64,000 nt of DNA, taken from Tamarix chinensis (Eukaryota; Streptophyta; Magnoliopsida; Caryophyllales; Tamaricaceae). The notes beneath the pieces are model-generated. The model had not been told where the DNA came from and did not search any database. It saw only the letters and a program-made list of their open reading frames with translations. Below are positions 36,126 through 46,099 of the stretch, in pieces. A program made the position numbers and the translations under genes. Every line of letters starts with the position of its first letter. The first letter of the stretch is position 1. Location: NCBI GenBank assembly GCA_030549775.1, contig CM060181.1, forward strand, positions 57,347,701 to 57,411,700. The letters are read 5' to 3'.

Positions 36126-36136
36126 CACCCCCACAC
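36126..36136 (-). other. Polypurine tract of TR-GAG-like element
   Basis: Minus-strand GTGTGGGGGTG directly precedes the 3-prime LTR. A related tract sits internally near 37890-37905. Confidence 0.7.
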
Positions 36137-38234
36137 TTAGCTTCTTGCTTGTCCTCAAGCAAGTTATTACTCTAAACAGATAAAATTAAATTAACTCGTC
36201 ACTTTCGTAGGTCTCACGATTACACTTAGCATGTGTAACAAGCCCTTTAAACCCCTAGGTCACCCATTGAGGACGAGTAAGGTCTCGTGAGGGTTTCACA
36301 GATGATATACCCACAAAATCACACACAAATAAAATAAAATCAAACCTAACACCCTTAACCATATTTGTCTCAGAATCTTTTACTTTCAAATGTCAAGATT
36401 AGCAATCAATCCAGATTTAGCATTGGGAAATTTAAAGGATCAATTTCAACATATGGTTCACACATAAACATGACAGGTATGAATATATCAATATTATGGA
36501 TGAAAATCTACCACGCCTTAGTCACATCAAGATCCATCCTTACTATGGATACCCTCTATTTTTTTTTCTCTTAGATTCATGGCTACAAATGTATAGAAAC
36601 ACTCATGTATGTGAGCTAAGATGATAAAGATAACAAAAATGACTCATATATATAAACAAAGAAGGCTCATGTTCTTGTGGATAAAACCTCATGGAAGATA
36701 TCAAATACTTGCCAAATGGACCGAACCATATGCTTAACTCTTGTGACTAATCTCCATCAGATCAAAGGCTGCTCATCTTGAGAATCAAATAGGACTTACT
36801 TATTGGTTGTAACGGGGTTTAAGGTAAAGAAGGGCATGGAGTGTTTTAGGAGTGTGGTGCTAAAAAGGTCAAGAGCTAGTGGAATCTAATAATTAGATAA
36901 AATATAAGCATAACTCCACATCAATGATTAATGATACACCTCTCTGTCTTCACACCAAATAAAAACATGAATAGAACTTTCTCAACCTTATCTCCATAAC
37001 TCCCTTTCTTCCTTATATCCTAACATTTTTTTTCTTTTTTTTCTTTTTTTATTTTTTTTTCAATTTTTTTTAATCTTCATTTTTTTTTCATTCAAATTTT
37101 TTTTCTCCACCAAAAATAACCAATCCCCTTTCTTAGGATAAATACATATATTTCTTTCACATACACACATACACAACCACTCTTCATATCCATAATGATT
37201 TGATTTCCTTCCACTAGCTTTAAGCAAGGGTAAGGATATTAAGGCCCGAAGGTTAATATGGGTAATAAAATTTTTTTATGCTCCATGTATAGGCTCAAAA
37301 GGGTTTCTATAGGGTGTACATCATGTATACACAAATCAGGTTAAGCTATTTGGTCATTTGATGGAAAATTCCTAAGCTGCCTTTATCATTTTCTCAATCA
37401 GAGCATATTTTAACTATAAGCTTCGACTAGCACAAGAGTAAGTTCTAGTAATCTCTATAGTCCATTACAAGATCTATGGAAAATAATTTGATCAAAGAAA
37501 TTAAACATATATGAGGTTTACAAAGAAAAAATTTGAAGCCAAGAAAAATAGATGATTTTGTGTAAATTCACTCAGAAAAAGAAGGTACATATGGTTCAAA
37601 AACTCACTGAGGAATGTGATGAATCTCAACATGCCATGTTGGTGATTAGACAATCATACATATTATTTCTCCATTCACATTTAGGCACGTAGATATGTGT
37701 TCCCTATATCGAAATTAACACAAAAAATCTCCACTTACTTTATCTCAATTTCATGATCATCTTTTTGTTAGATTTCAAAGATATACTCCTCATTAACTAA
37801 TTAAGGGTCCTACAATTGTAAAAACACTGAACACTCTAAAAAAAATCTAAACATTTTTTTTTCAATTTTTTTTCACTTACATAAAACACACGCACCCCCA
37901 CACTTAAATCACACATTGTCCTCAATGTGTAAACAACTAAGGAAACATGAAATTTAATGTATGGAGAAAACAAAATAAATAAATAAATAAATAACTAGAG
38001 GATAGAAAACTCTCTTATCACATTGGGTTGCCTCCCAAGTAGCGCTTGTTTTTATGTCTTCATCCTGACATAACCTCGGTTTACTCGTTCAAGGTGGATT
38101 CGTCCACTTAAGAGCTGCTTCACCAAATCCTTCCTTGTGATGATCATCTTTATCTTGTAAGGAAGAAAAAGACAAAATTTTAGATTTAATGAATGATTTG
38201 ATCCAGCAAGAACGTAACTTACCTAGCATGGAAT
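36137..38234. other. Non-coding interior of TR-GAG-like element
   Basis: No long meaningful frame. It contains a T-rich low-complexity tract at 37025-37110 and a second PPT-like block, CACCCCCACACTTAAA on the plus strand (37893-37908), with GTCCTCAATGTG beside it, mirroring the layout of the real PPT (GTCCTCAAGC at 36150). Confidence 0.6.
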
Positions 38235-38936
38235 TTAAGCTCGTGTGTAAAGAGATAATGTAATAATGTTTTGCCCAATGTCCATATATGCTGATCTCTC
38301 TATCAATGGAAGAAAATATTTTCCCATATCAAAATCTTTAAACACATCCTTCCAACATAATCTCTCCTTTGGAGCATTACACTTCTTATTAAATGTATCC
38401 AAGATAATTTGATTACTCTCTTCACTCTTGGATCCATACAACCTGCTAAAAGAGGGAAAACAAGGAGTGTGGTCAGCACAAATAAAATCAGCGTGGTTCA
38501 AAGGCTTACCTTGTGTCTCATGGTCATCTCCAAGCAAAAGTGGGGAATAAATGTTCAAAGATGGTATATGGTAGGTGAAAGTGATAGTCTTTTCATCCAT
38601 ATACTCCTCTTTGTTCACTTGATCCTCATTTTGATGAGATTCTTCTTCTACTTTTACAAGCTCTTCTTCCACCTGATCTTGCTTTTCAATGTTCTCCATG
38701 GGAACCTCCTCAACTAGCTCATCCTTACATTCGGATAAGGCATCATCACCCTCATAACTCTCACTTGAATTTGGAATTGAAGTACTAGAGAGCTCTTCTT
38801 GTGCTTGTAATTGATTCATCATGTTTACCATATAACCCATTTTCTCCTCTAGCACTGACACTTTTTCATTTTGTCTAATCTGACTTTGCATAAGTTGATT
38901 TAGGCTGTTTGTCAATGCTTCAAAAAGCTTATCCAT
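38235..38936 (-). CDS. Gag-like protein, second frame, of TR-GAG element
   Basis: 233 codons. The N-terminal part (LTNSLNQLMQSQIRQNEKVSV then LEEKMGYMVNMMNQLQAQEE) looks like a coiled coil; the middle is strongly acidic (EEVPMENIEKQDQVEEELVK and following), and the end includes ERLCWKDVFKDFDMGKYFLP. It resembles the region downstream of gag in Athila/TR-GAG elements, where coiled-coil oligomerisation text follows the Tyr/Pro-rich stretch. The start overlaps the end of the upstream frame at a run of ten A residues (minus strand). Whether it is made as a separate protein or by frameshift is unknown. Confidence 0.55.
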   Translation of the reverse strand: MDKLFEALTNSLNQLMQSQIRQNEKVSVLEEKMGYMVNMMNQLQAQEELSSTSIPNSSESYEGDDALSECKDELVEEVPMENIEKQDQVEEELVKVEEESHQNEDQVNKEEYMDEKTITFTYHIPSLNIYSPLLLGDDHETQGKPLNHADFICADHTPCFPSFSRLYGSKSEESNQIILDTFNKKCNAPKERLCWKDVFKDFDMGKYFLPLIERSAYMDIGQNIITLSLYTRA

Positions 38937-39408
38937 TTTTTTTTTCTGAACTTGAGGGCTCTGAAACTATAGAAGATTCTTGTTGAGGATATTGATAATA
39001 TTTTGAAGCTTCATAATCATGTGTGTAAGGGTCTTGATATGGCACAGAATAATGATAATTCATCTCCCATCCAAAGTTGGGTTGATGCCTCATTCCAGAA
39101 TAGTATGTGCTTGTATAGGGATCATGTCCTTGAAAACCATTGAAAGATTGAGCATTAGGTTGTGTCCATCCTCCTCCTCTAATAGCTTGTTCATGGTAGG
39201 CATATGGATTTCCTTGTGTATGATACACTCCACTTGTATTAACAACTCCAGTAGCTTTAGCAACCTGCAAAACAAGAGCAGTGAGTTTGTTAAGTTTATC
39301 ATTCAGACTACTCGAACTTACCTCATTTACTCTTGCATTAGGATTCATGCAAAGTTGTCCATAACCAAAGGATCCTCTCATAGCCACCTGAAAACACTTA
39401 CACTTCAA
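38929..39408 (-). CDS. Gag-like protein, first frame, of TR-GAG element
   Basis: 159 codons, starting MKCKCFQVAMRGSFGYGQ soon after the PBS. It has SSSSLNDKLNKLTALVLQVA, a helical segment, then a Tyr/Gly/Pro-rich stretch (GNPYAYHEQ, GHDPYTSTYYSGM, YSVPYQDPYTHDYEAS). No CCHC knuckle was found. It ends SSSEKKNG within a homopolymer A run, where the next frame begins. Together the two frames would cover about 390 residues. Gag identity is inferred from position and resemblance to Athila/TR-GAG polyproteins; I do not recognise a named domain. Confidence 0.5.
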   Translation of the reverse strand: MKCKCFQVAMRGSFGYGQLCMNPNARVNEVSSSSLNDKLNKLTALVLQVAKATGVVNTSGVYHTQGNPYAYHEQAIRGGGWTQPNAQSFNGFQGHDPYTSTYYSGMRHQPNFGWEMNYHYSVPYQDPYTHDYEASKYYQYPQQESSIVSEPSSSEKKNG

Positions 39409-39537
39409 AGGAAAAGGTTAATAACAAAACACACCAAAAATCCTAAGAAAATCTAAAACAAAACTAAAAGAAAAAATACAAACACTAAAAATAAAAAAAC
39501 ACTAAAAATAATAGCAAAATAAAAGTGAAATTATCAA

Positions 39538-39557
39538 TCCCCAGCAATAACGCCAAA
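39538..39557 (-). other. Primer-binding site of TR-GAG element
   Basis: Minus-strand TGGCGTTATTGCTGGGGATT, directly after the 5-prime LTR end. It differs at a few C-to-T type positions from the tRNA-complementary TGGCGCCGTTGCCGGGG of Athila/Tat elements. Confidence 0.7.
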
Positions 39558-39560
39558 AAT

Positions 39561-41330
39561 TGGTGTGGCCGTAGCCGACACGCAATTTAAACCCTCTTGT
39601 TGTAAATTGTAGCACTAGTAAATAAGGGTATCGTTCTAGGCCAGGGATTGAAAGGGCTTACCTCTATCTAACTAGCTTAAACTAAAAATAAAAATAAAAA
39701 ATCCTAAATAACACTAAATAAATAAATAAGAAAAATATAAATGGGGGTTATAAAAATAATAAAGGAGTAAATAGAATAAAGTAAACTAATAATTAAAATA
39801 ATGAAAATATGGGAAACTGCAGATATGAGAAACATGTTAGGGAAATAAAAATCCACCACTAGATTAGGTCGTAATATAATATTTATTTCTAAGTCATCTT
39901 TTAATCATGAGAATGAGATCGACCAAGTTGTACACCAAATACATGTCCATACACCTTATATTACTTCCCTTAATTAATTAATACGACCACGTGCCTATAT
40001 TAACCCTATTAAATACTAGCAGTATAGCACCAACAAGCGGCTCCTATATTTAACTAGATTTAATGCATTAAGTGTAAGTGGAAGGCTGTCAATCTAAGTA
40101 CCCAAACTAGTACAAAAAGCATGTCTAGCTGTATTTCCTTTCCTTGACCCACATGTATCGAATGTTTTACCACTTCGGTTAGAATCACAAAACGATTCGG
40201 TGAATTGTTATCTAACCTAGCTGCAATTTATATATATAAATTCTAGTATATTTAGATGGCCACCTAGCAGGCAAATAATCCTATATACTGTCACTTATGA
40301 GGAACCAGAACAAGGCGTGCACCAAATAAACTATACTTGACAGAATCATACATATAAACGATAGCAATTAACATAGAGTCAAGAAACAATCTCACGAAAC
40401 AAAGAAAATAAAATTATAATTCAAATCATAATCTAGGGTTTCAATTCATTCCCTAACGATAAACAATCAGCCAGCCATAATTATAGAATTAATTACACAG
40501 AAATATATATCTAAAATATAAATTAAAAATAAGAGAAAGAAATAACCAGAATTAATTTTGAATAGACGATCAAGAATTTATTCAGATAAAAATTAATTTT
40601 ATCTAAAATAAATTCTATCGGTATAAATTTCTTCCTTATTTTCTTACTTCTCGGTCTTGGATTTCCATGCAATATTCTTTTTCTTTCTCTTGGCTGACTT
40701 GCGTCTGCTGCTTGTTTCGTGCGCTGAGGCTTCGATGTCCGTGCGTCGTCCGAAGCTGTGAAGGCTTCCCTTCCTCCTCGACGTGCGACTCCCTATGCCT
40801 CGCGTCAGAGCTTGTGAAGGCTCTCTCTCTCTCTCTCGCCTAATTAATGCGGCTCTGCCGCCCACCTCCAGACGCGCCCTGCGTCTCCCTCGCCACGTCA
40901 GCCCTCAGTCTGCGTTTTCTTTCGTTCCATGCAGCCGATGGAGGTAGCTTCTTTCCACGTCAGCCCTACGCTGACTCTTCTTTAATTTTTGTTTTCGTTT
41001 TGTGCGGCTTGTTTGGTTTTCGCTGCAACTTCTTTTCGTTTCAGGCCTTTGGGCCTTCGGCCTTTGGCCGTGTGTCCAAAGGTCTTATTTCTTTTTTTTT
41101 ATTTTCTTTTATTTAAAAACAAAACCTCCAAAATAAAATTCAATAAATATTAATAAATAATATTTTATTCTAAATTTACTTAATTTATATCATTTTAGCT
41201 CAAATAATAATATTTATGTAATTTTTACCACTTAAGCATAAAACAATAATTATTCCCCTATATTAGTTAAATAAACTACCAAAAACTAAGATTATAAGGG
41301 TTTAAAATGTGTCAAAATATGAACTCATCA
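39561..41330 (-). repeat. 5-prime LTR of TR-GAG-like element, full length
   Basis: 1770 bp from TGGTGTGGCC to CTCATCA, followed by TSD CCTAA. It holds the 832-bp segment missing from the other LTR, including GC-rich CGTCTCCCTCGCCACG text and a CT run near 40820-40840. Confidence 0.9.
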
Positions 41331-42599
41331 CCTAACTCTTAGGCATAGACATAAACCTCAAACCTCTAGCAGTGGCCTGCTAATGGCCTACACCCTCAAC
41401 ATACTCTAATTAAGAGTCATAACCCTACAAATCATTCTCTACTCCCCAAACCAGAAGCCAGATCATCATAGTGACCACATAAGTTTAGTATCAATATAGT
41501 GAAGTATTGATAAAAGATACTACCAAAACATATGGTAAGTCTCATACAGTAGATTGGGGTCACATAATAGCATAGTGATATTATATTGGCATAACTCAAG
41601 TACAACAAGGCATGCTTGTATGGAAATCATGGAAGTATAGAAATATGGTAAATAAATGTAATCCATATAATATAACCTATATTAGAATTCCTCCTTTAGT
41701 GACCGCACAAATTTTGGTTAACAAGACGTTTTTTTTACCACACCTAGCTCTCCACCATGAACAAAAGTTATGGTAGCACAAATAATCACAATGGGATACC
41801 AAACCCATCACAAAAGATCAATATATATTGAAAGGACTTTCTTCGAGGATACCACACCCACCACACATCGAGTGCACTTGCCAAAAATTGGGACGTCACA
41901 CCCACTACACATGGTCGAAGTACACCAAGGAGGCTTGTACTAGGATACCTAACCCACCACACCTTGAATGTCTCCACCTTGAGAGCTAAGAAGTTGGGAT
42001 GCTACACTCACCTAAGCAAAGGATAATACAATAGGAGACTTGTACTAGGATACCTCACCCACCCAAGCTAGACAGTGATGTCATGTCAGTATGCCATAAT
42101 ATAATCCTATAACTCTAAGATATGCATACACTCCCCTACTAATTCTAACCCAATATAAAAGGAAATAGGCATTGAGTGAAAAATAGAACTAAGGGAGACT
42201 TGTTCACTAACTTCTGATAGCTACTCTGAAAGAGAAAATGGATCGAATGAAATCTTAAACCATTCATTTATATTTTAAAGTGATATCAAAAATCACAACA
42301 AAATGCACACATGACCAAATTAGGTGATTTCAAGTGATAACACCAAAAACAATTAAATTTCATAATTCAACCAAATTTGGTGTTTCAAAGTGATAACACC
42401 AAATACATCATAAGACATTAAAGCCACCATTTGGGTATTTAGATATGACACCAAACTTAACTAAATTCAAGTCTCAAATACCATCATGATGATTCTTATT
42501 AAATCAAGTCAATCATAGTTGAAATTATAATTTAAATGTTGTAAATACATGGATATATCAATACAAAAGATCTAAGAGAACACAACAATTTATAAACAA

Positions 42600-43085
42600 A
42601 CCAATCAGCTTCCAACCAAACCAATTGATCAGTCTCTTGACTAGTTGACTGGTCTGGATGTACCAAACCTAGACCAAAACAACACTAGAGAACGAATTAA
42701 CTATTTGGCCTCACTGATTGGTTGTTCATGAGGATTAGTCGATCGATAGTCCAACTAGCCAATGAGTTTAAGAAAAGGCCAACTATTTTGGCTCGCAAAG
42801 AAACTAGTCAATGTGTTTGACCAACTGATTGATTGGTCATATGAATCAGTCGACTGGTTTGGTCTAACTAATTAATGGGTTTAAGTAGAGGCCAAAACAT
42901 TATGGTCTGCAATGATACTAGTTAATGGGTCTGACCAACAATCGATTGTTCATAAAAAATATATGATTGGTTTGTTAAACAAATCAACAGATCTTGTGAC
43001 TAACTGATCCAAAGCTCCAAACTATTCAATTATTCACATAACTAATCGATGGTTTCAAGGAACCAATCGATTGGTCTAGGTAAAA
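42600..43085. repeat. Degenerate CAATCGATTGGTC-type repeat tract
   Basis: Within the solo LTR, short blocks built on ATTGGT, ACCAAT, GACTGGT and CGATTGGTC recur many times, in part as a longer unit (ACTAGTCAATGTGTTTGACC near 42805 and ACTAGTTAATGGGTCTGACC near 42917). Similar text occurs at 44280-44330 and 7570-7650. No coding. Confidence 0.55.
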
Positions 43086-44577
43086 CATTACCCAGACTAG
43101 CGATACACACACCAAAATTTACCACATTTTACTATATTAATCTTAACATGCTTTTATGTCAAAAAATACATAAAAATACATGTTGCACACATAAAATCAT
43201 ATAGATATATGGTTATATGCATACTCAAATAAATCATACTCAAATGGCCAACTTATGCTTAAAATTTGAGAACTCTAGCCATACAATTTTAGGAATAATT
43301 ATACCACATGCTTAGATTACATAATACAAATTAGATCATGCTCACACATACACCAAATACAAGGAACCCCAATAAATCACATAACCCCATTTATGTTAAA
43401 GATAAAAATACCTTACCTTAAAGCAATTCTTTTAGCATAAAAAGCTCCTACTTGATGTCTATCTAGCATAACCTTGATTCCTATTAGAATCAAAGTTAAA
43501 ACCATTAAAAATCATTTTTCAATACTTCATTAAAATCAATGAAAAAAAAAGAATAAGAACACAAATACCACCTTTTTCTCAAAAATAGAGTGTCAAGGAA
43601 GAGCTGAAATCTTTAACCTTTCTCAACCTTATTTCTTCCTTACTTAAGGAAACAAAGAGAGAAATAAAACCAACATTAGAAGAAGATAAAGGAACATAAT
43701 GCTTGCATAAGTAAGGGATAAAATTAGAGAAAGGCTTTATTTTTTCTCAACAGAGAAGAGAAGAGGGAAAATGAAGGGATGCTCAGTACTTGAAAAAATT
43801 TTCACAAAGAAAAAGCAAGAAAAGCAAGTTAGGAATGAGAAAGGATTAGAAATTAAAGTTATAGAGGAATGACTGGGTTGGCATTCACAAGAAAGAGGGG
43901 GATAATACTAGTGAGATCGAGTGTGGAAACCAAGAAGTGAGGGATAAATTGATAGGGGTGGTGGAGGTTGAGCACAGTCAGGAATGAGTATGGCAGTGGG
44001 TTGGTAAGTTAGGAGGTGGTGCACAAAGTCAATCTCTCAACCCCAGCTACCAAAAAAGAGAGGGAGAGATGAGGGAGAAGAGAAAAGTTGAAGCTTTCCT
44101 CAAAAGTACCTTTTGGAAAAAATTTAGCTAATTAAAATTATGTAATGATATAAATAATGTGAAAATAATCCCAACGAACTAAAACATGCTTATTATAATA
44201 GTTGGACTCTAATAAGAAGTTTTCATAAATATTAGAGAGAATTTTAAATTGAAATAAAAAATGGATGTGAAATCATAGGATAACCAGTTGATCAATTTGG
44301 GCAAACTAGTTAATTGGTTTGTCAAAAACAAGAATGTCAATTTCTCAATGCACCAATCAATCAGTACACCTAAAGTTCACATTTTATTATAATTTCAAAC
44401 CCATTTCAAAACTAAAACTAATTTATTTTATACCAACATAATTTTAAATATATTTTAAAGGATTTTGGGGTGGAGTATTACACAATCACTTATGGGGAGG
44501 ATAGATGGAATACAATTATTCAAGTAAATTACAAAAATTATTTTTATCACTTTTTAAATATTATTAATGTAATATCC

Positions 44578-46043
44578 CAAATTTTAGCTAACCTAATATT
44601 GTATAAATTATATCTTAATCCAATTCTAATCCTACGAAAAATCTTATTTTAGATTTAACTCAATTTCTTAATCCTAAAACTTTAACTGAATCCAAATCCT
44701 TGACTCGAATAATTATCCTTTGAAATTTTCATGACAAATGAAATTGGATAAAATGGTAAAATTAGGGGTTTATGGACATTATGGTCATTTGCCTTAATAC
44801 ACCTTTTGTAAATAATTGGATATGACCTTAGGGTTTTACTTTAACTAATTATAAATAAAGGGAAATGGCTAAGAATAAAAAAAGAAAATTTCTATGCAAT
44901 GTGTGATATCTGTGGTCATCCCATAAAATATTAATACTTAAAGTGGAATACCTCAAGTTTGTGAATGGTTTCTCTCTAGGGGTAGCTACCCTAGAGATGA
45001 GGTAGGAGTCATCGATTTATTTAGTTTTCTAGTGTGCCAGCTGTGCCCCAGTAAGGCCCTAGTCTACTCTATGGGTGACCTACGGGCCCTATAGGGGGTA
45101 TTGATACTTAATGATTAGATGACCTAAATGTGGAAGGTACTATGTTGCCTTGTGTATCCATATAACTAGAGTACTGTTATGCCTCTAGGTTGAATGGTTG
45201 GAGGGTACCGTGTTGCCATGTACGTCTGTATGACTGGTGTTTTTTTTATGTCTTCAGATTATTATTGTACCCCCCTCAAGTAACTAAAATTTGTAATAAT
45301 CATTGTGTGAATATTATAATGGGTTGTTCAGAATTTAATGTTTTTGATAGCTGTCTTTATGTGTTATATATTATGATATGAGGTTTAGTAGTTGCTTTTG
45401 TGCCCTACTTTGGTATCTGAAATTTATATGGATGGTTGTGTCAGTATTTTCCTTAATGTCCTACCTTGGTATGTGAGTTTATTTTGACTATATTAGTTGT
45501 GTCCATTTTATGATAGTATGCTTCCCTGATAAATCTATGTTATATTCTTTTTGTACCTCATGTGGCCTTACATGTTGGTGTTAGTGTAATGATTTTCTTA
45601 GTACCACAGCACTGATGGATTTTGTTTCTCGGTCCCTTGCCTATTCAATGGGCAGCAATGACCTTATAGGAGTACCTTGAGGGTTTATCTTGATGGCTTC
45701 TAGTAGAGGGTTGAGAGTTAGGACTATTCGGTGTTTACTCTGGTATCTTTTGATCCAAATATTTCATGGACTCTTCTATCCCTTGTTATTTCTCCTTTTG
45801 TTATATTGTAACTATTTTGCCTAATCTTTTTGTATTTATCAAGACAAAATAAATTTGTAATTTCTATTTTGTTCTGATGTTATAAATGTTGCTTAAGAAA
45901 AGTGATGTTTTAGCCTTAGCACTTAGTATAAGGATGTCAGAGGATGCGAAGCTTATATTGAGTGTGGCAGTAACACCTATAATTTTTGTAATTAATGCTT
46001 CTATAAAACGATATTTTTAAGTAGTAAATTTGGGGGCGTTAGA
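44578..46043 (+). mobile_element. Possible second solo LTR (Tekay-like)
   Basis: Starts TGTAATATCCCAAATTTT, a typical Tekay/Del-like LTR start, has a TATA-like ATTATAAATAAAGGG at about 44850, and ends near GGGGGCGTTAGA (46043), whose reverse complement TCTAACGCCCCC is only a rough match to the start. No TSD, PBS or PPT is visible and no coding is present, so the right boundary is uncertain. Confidence 0.4.
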
Positions 46044-46099
46044 TTTATGATATATAGTGTTTAATAAACTTTTTTATTCTTGTAAAATCTAAGTTGTAA

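Larger units (their letters stand above)
35188..41330 (-). mobile_element. Non-autonomous TR-GAG/LARD-like LTR element
   Basis: A 6.1-kb element on the minus strand with TSD CCTAA on both sides. LTRs end TGATGAGTTCA...GGCCACACCA on the minus strand. The PBS next to the right LTR, TGGCGTTATTGCTGGGGATT (39538-39557), resembles the TGGCGCCGTTGCCGGGG PBS of Athila/Tat elements. A PPT (GTGTGGGGGTG on the minus strand) abuts the left LTR at 36126. Internal DNA (36126-39560) encodes only two gag-like frames and no protease, RT or integrase that I can see. LTRs differ in length, 938 against 1770 bp. Confidence 0.85.
34842..44482. mobile_element. Solo LTR (about 3.5 kb), split by a nested element
   Basis: The left end is TGTAACACTCC (34842) and the right end is GGAGTATTACA (44472-44482), whose reverse complement TGTAATACTCC matches the left end. 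Perfect 5-bp TSDs, CAATC, flank it (34837-34841 and 44483-44487). Removing the nested 35188-41335 block leaves about 3.49 kb without coding. TGTAACA...TGTTACA-like ends and this size resemble LTRs of Tekay/Del-type Ty3 elements, so it is read as a solo LTR from LTR-LTR recombination. Orientation is not settled. Confidence 0.7.

Noticed and set aside
40644..40865. Arg/Ser-rich minus-strand frame
   Set aside because: Lies in the LTR leader with a CT repeat; composition explains it and there is no partner copy in the other LTR.
44470..45381. Short plus-strand frames of 60-63 codons
   Set aside because: AT-rich LTR DNA without motifs or conserved partner.
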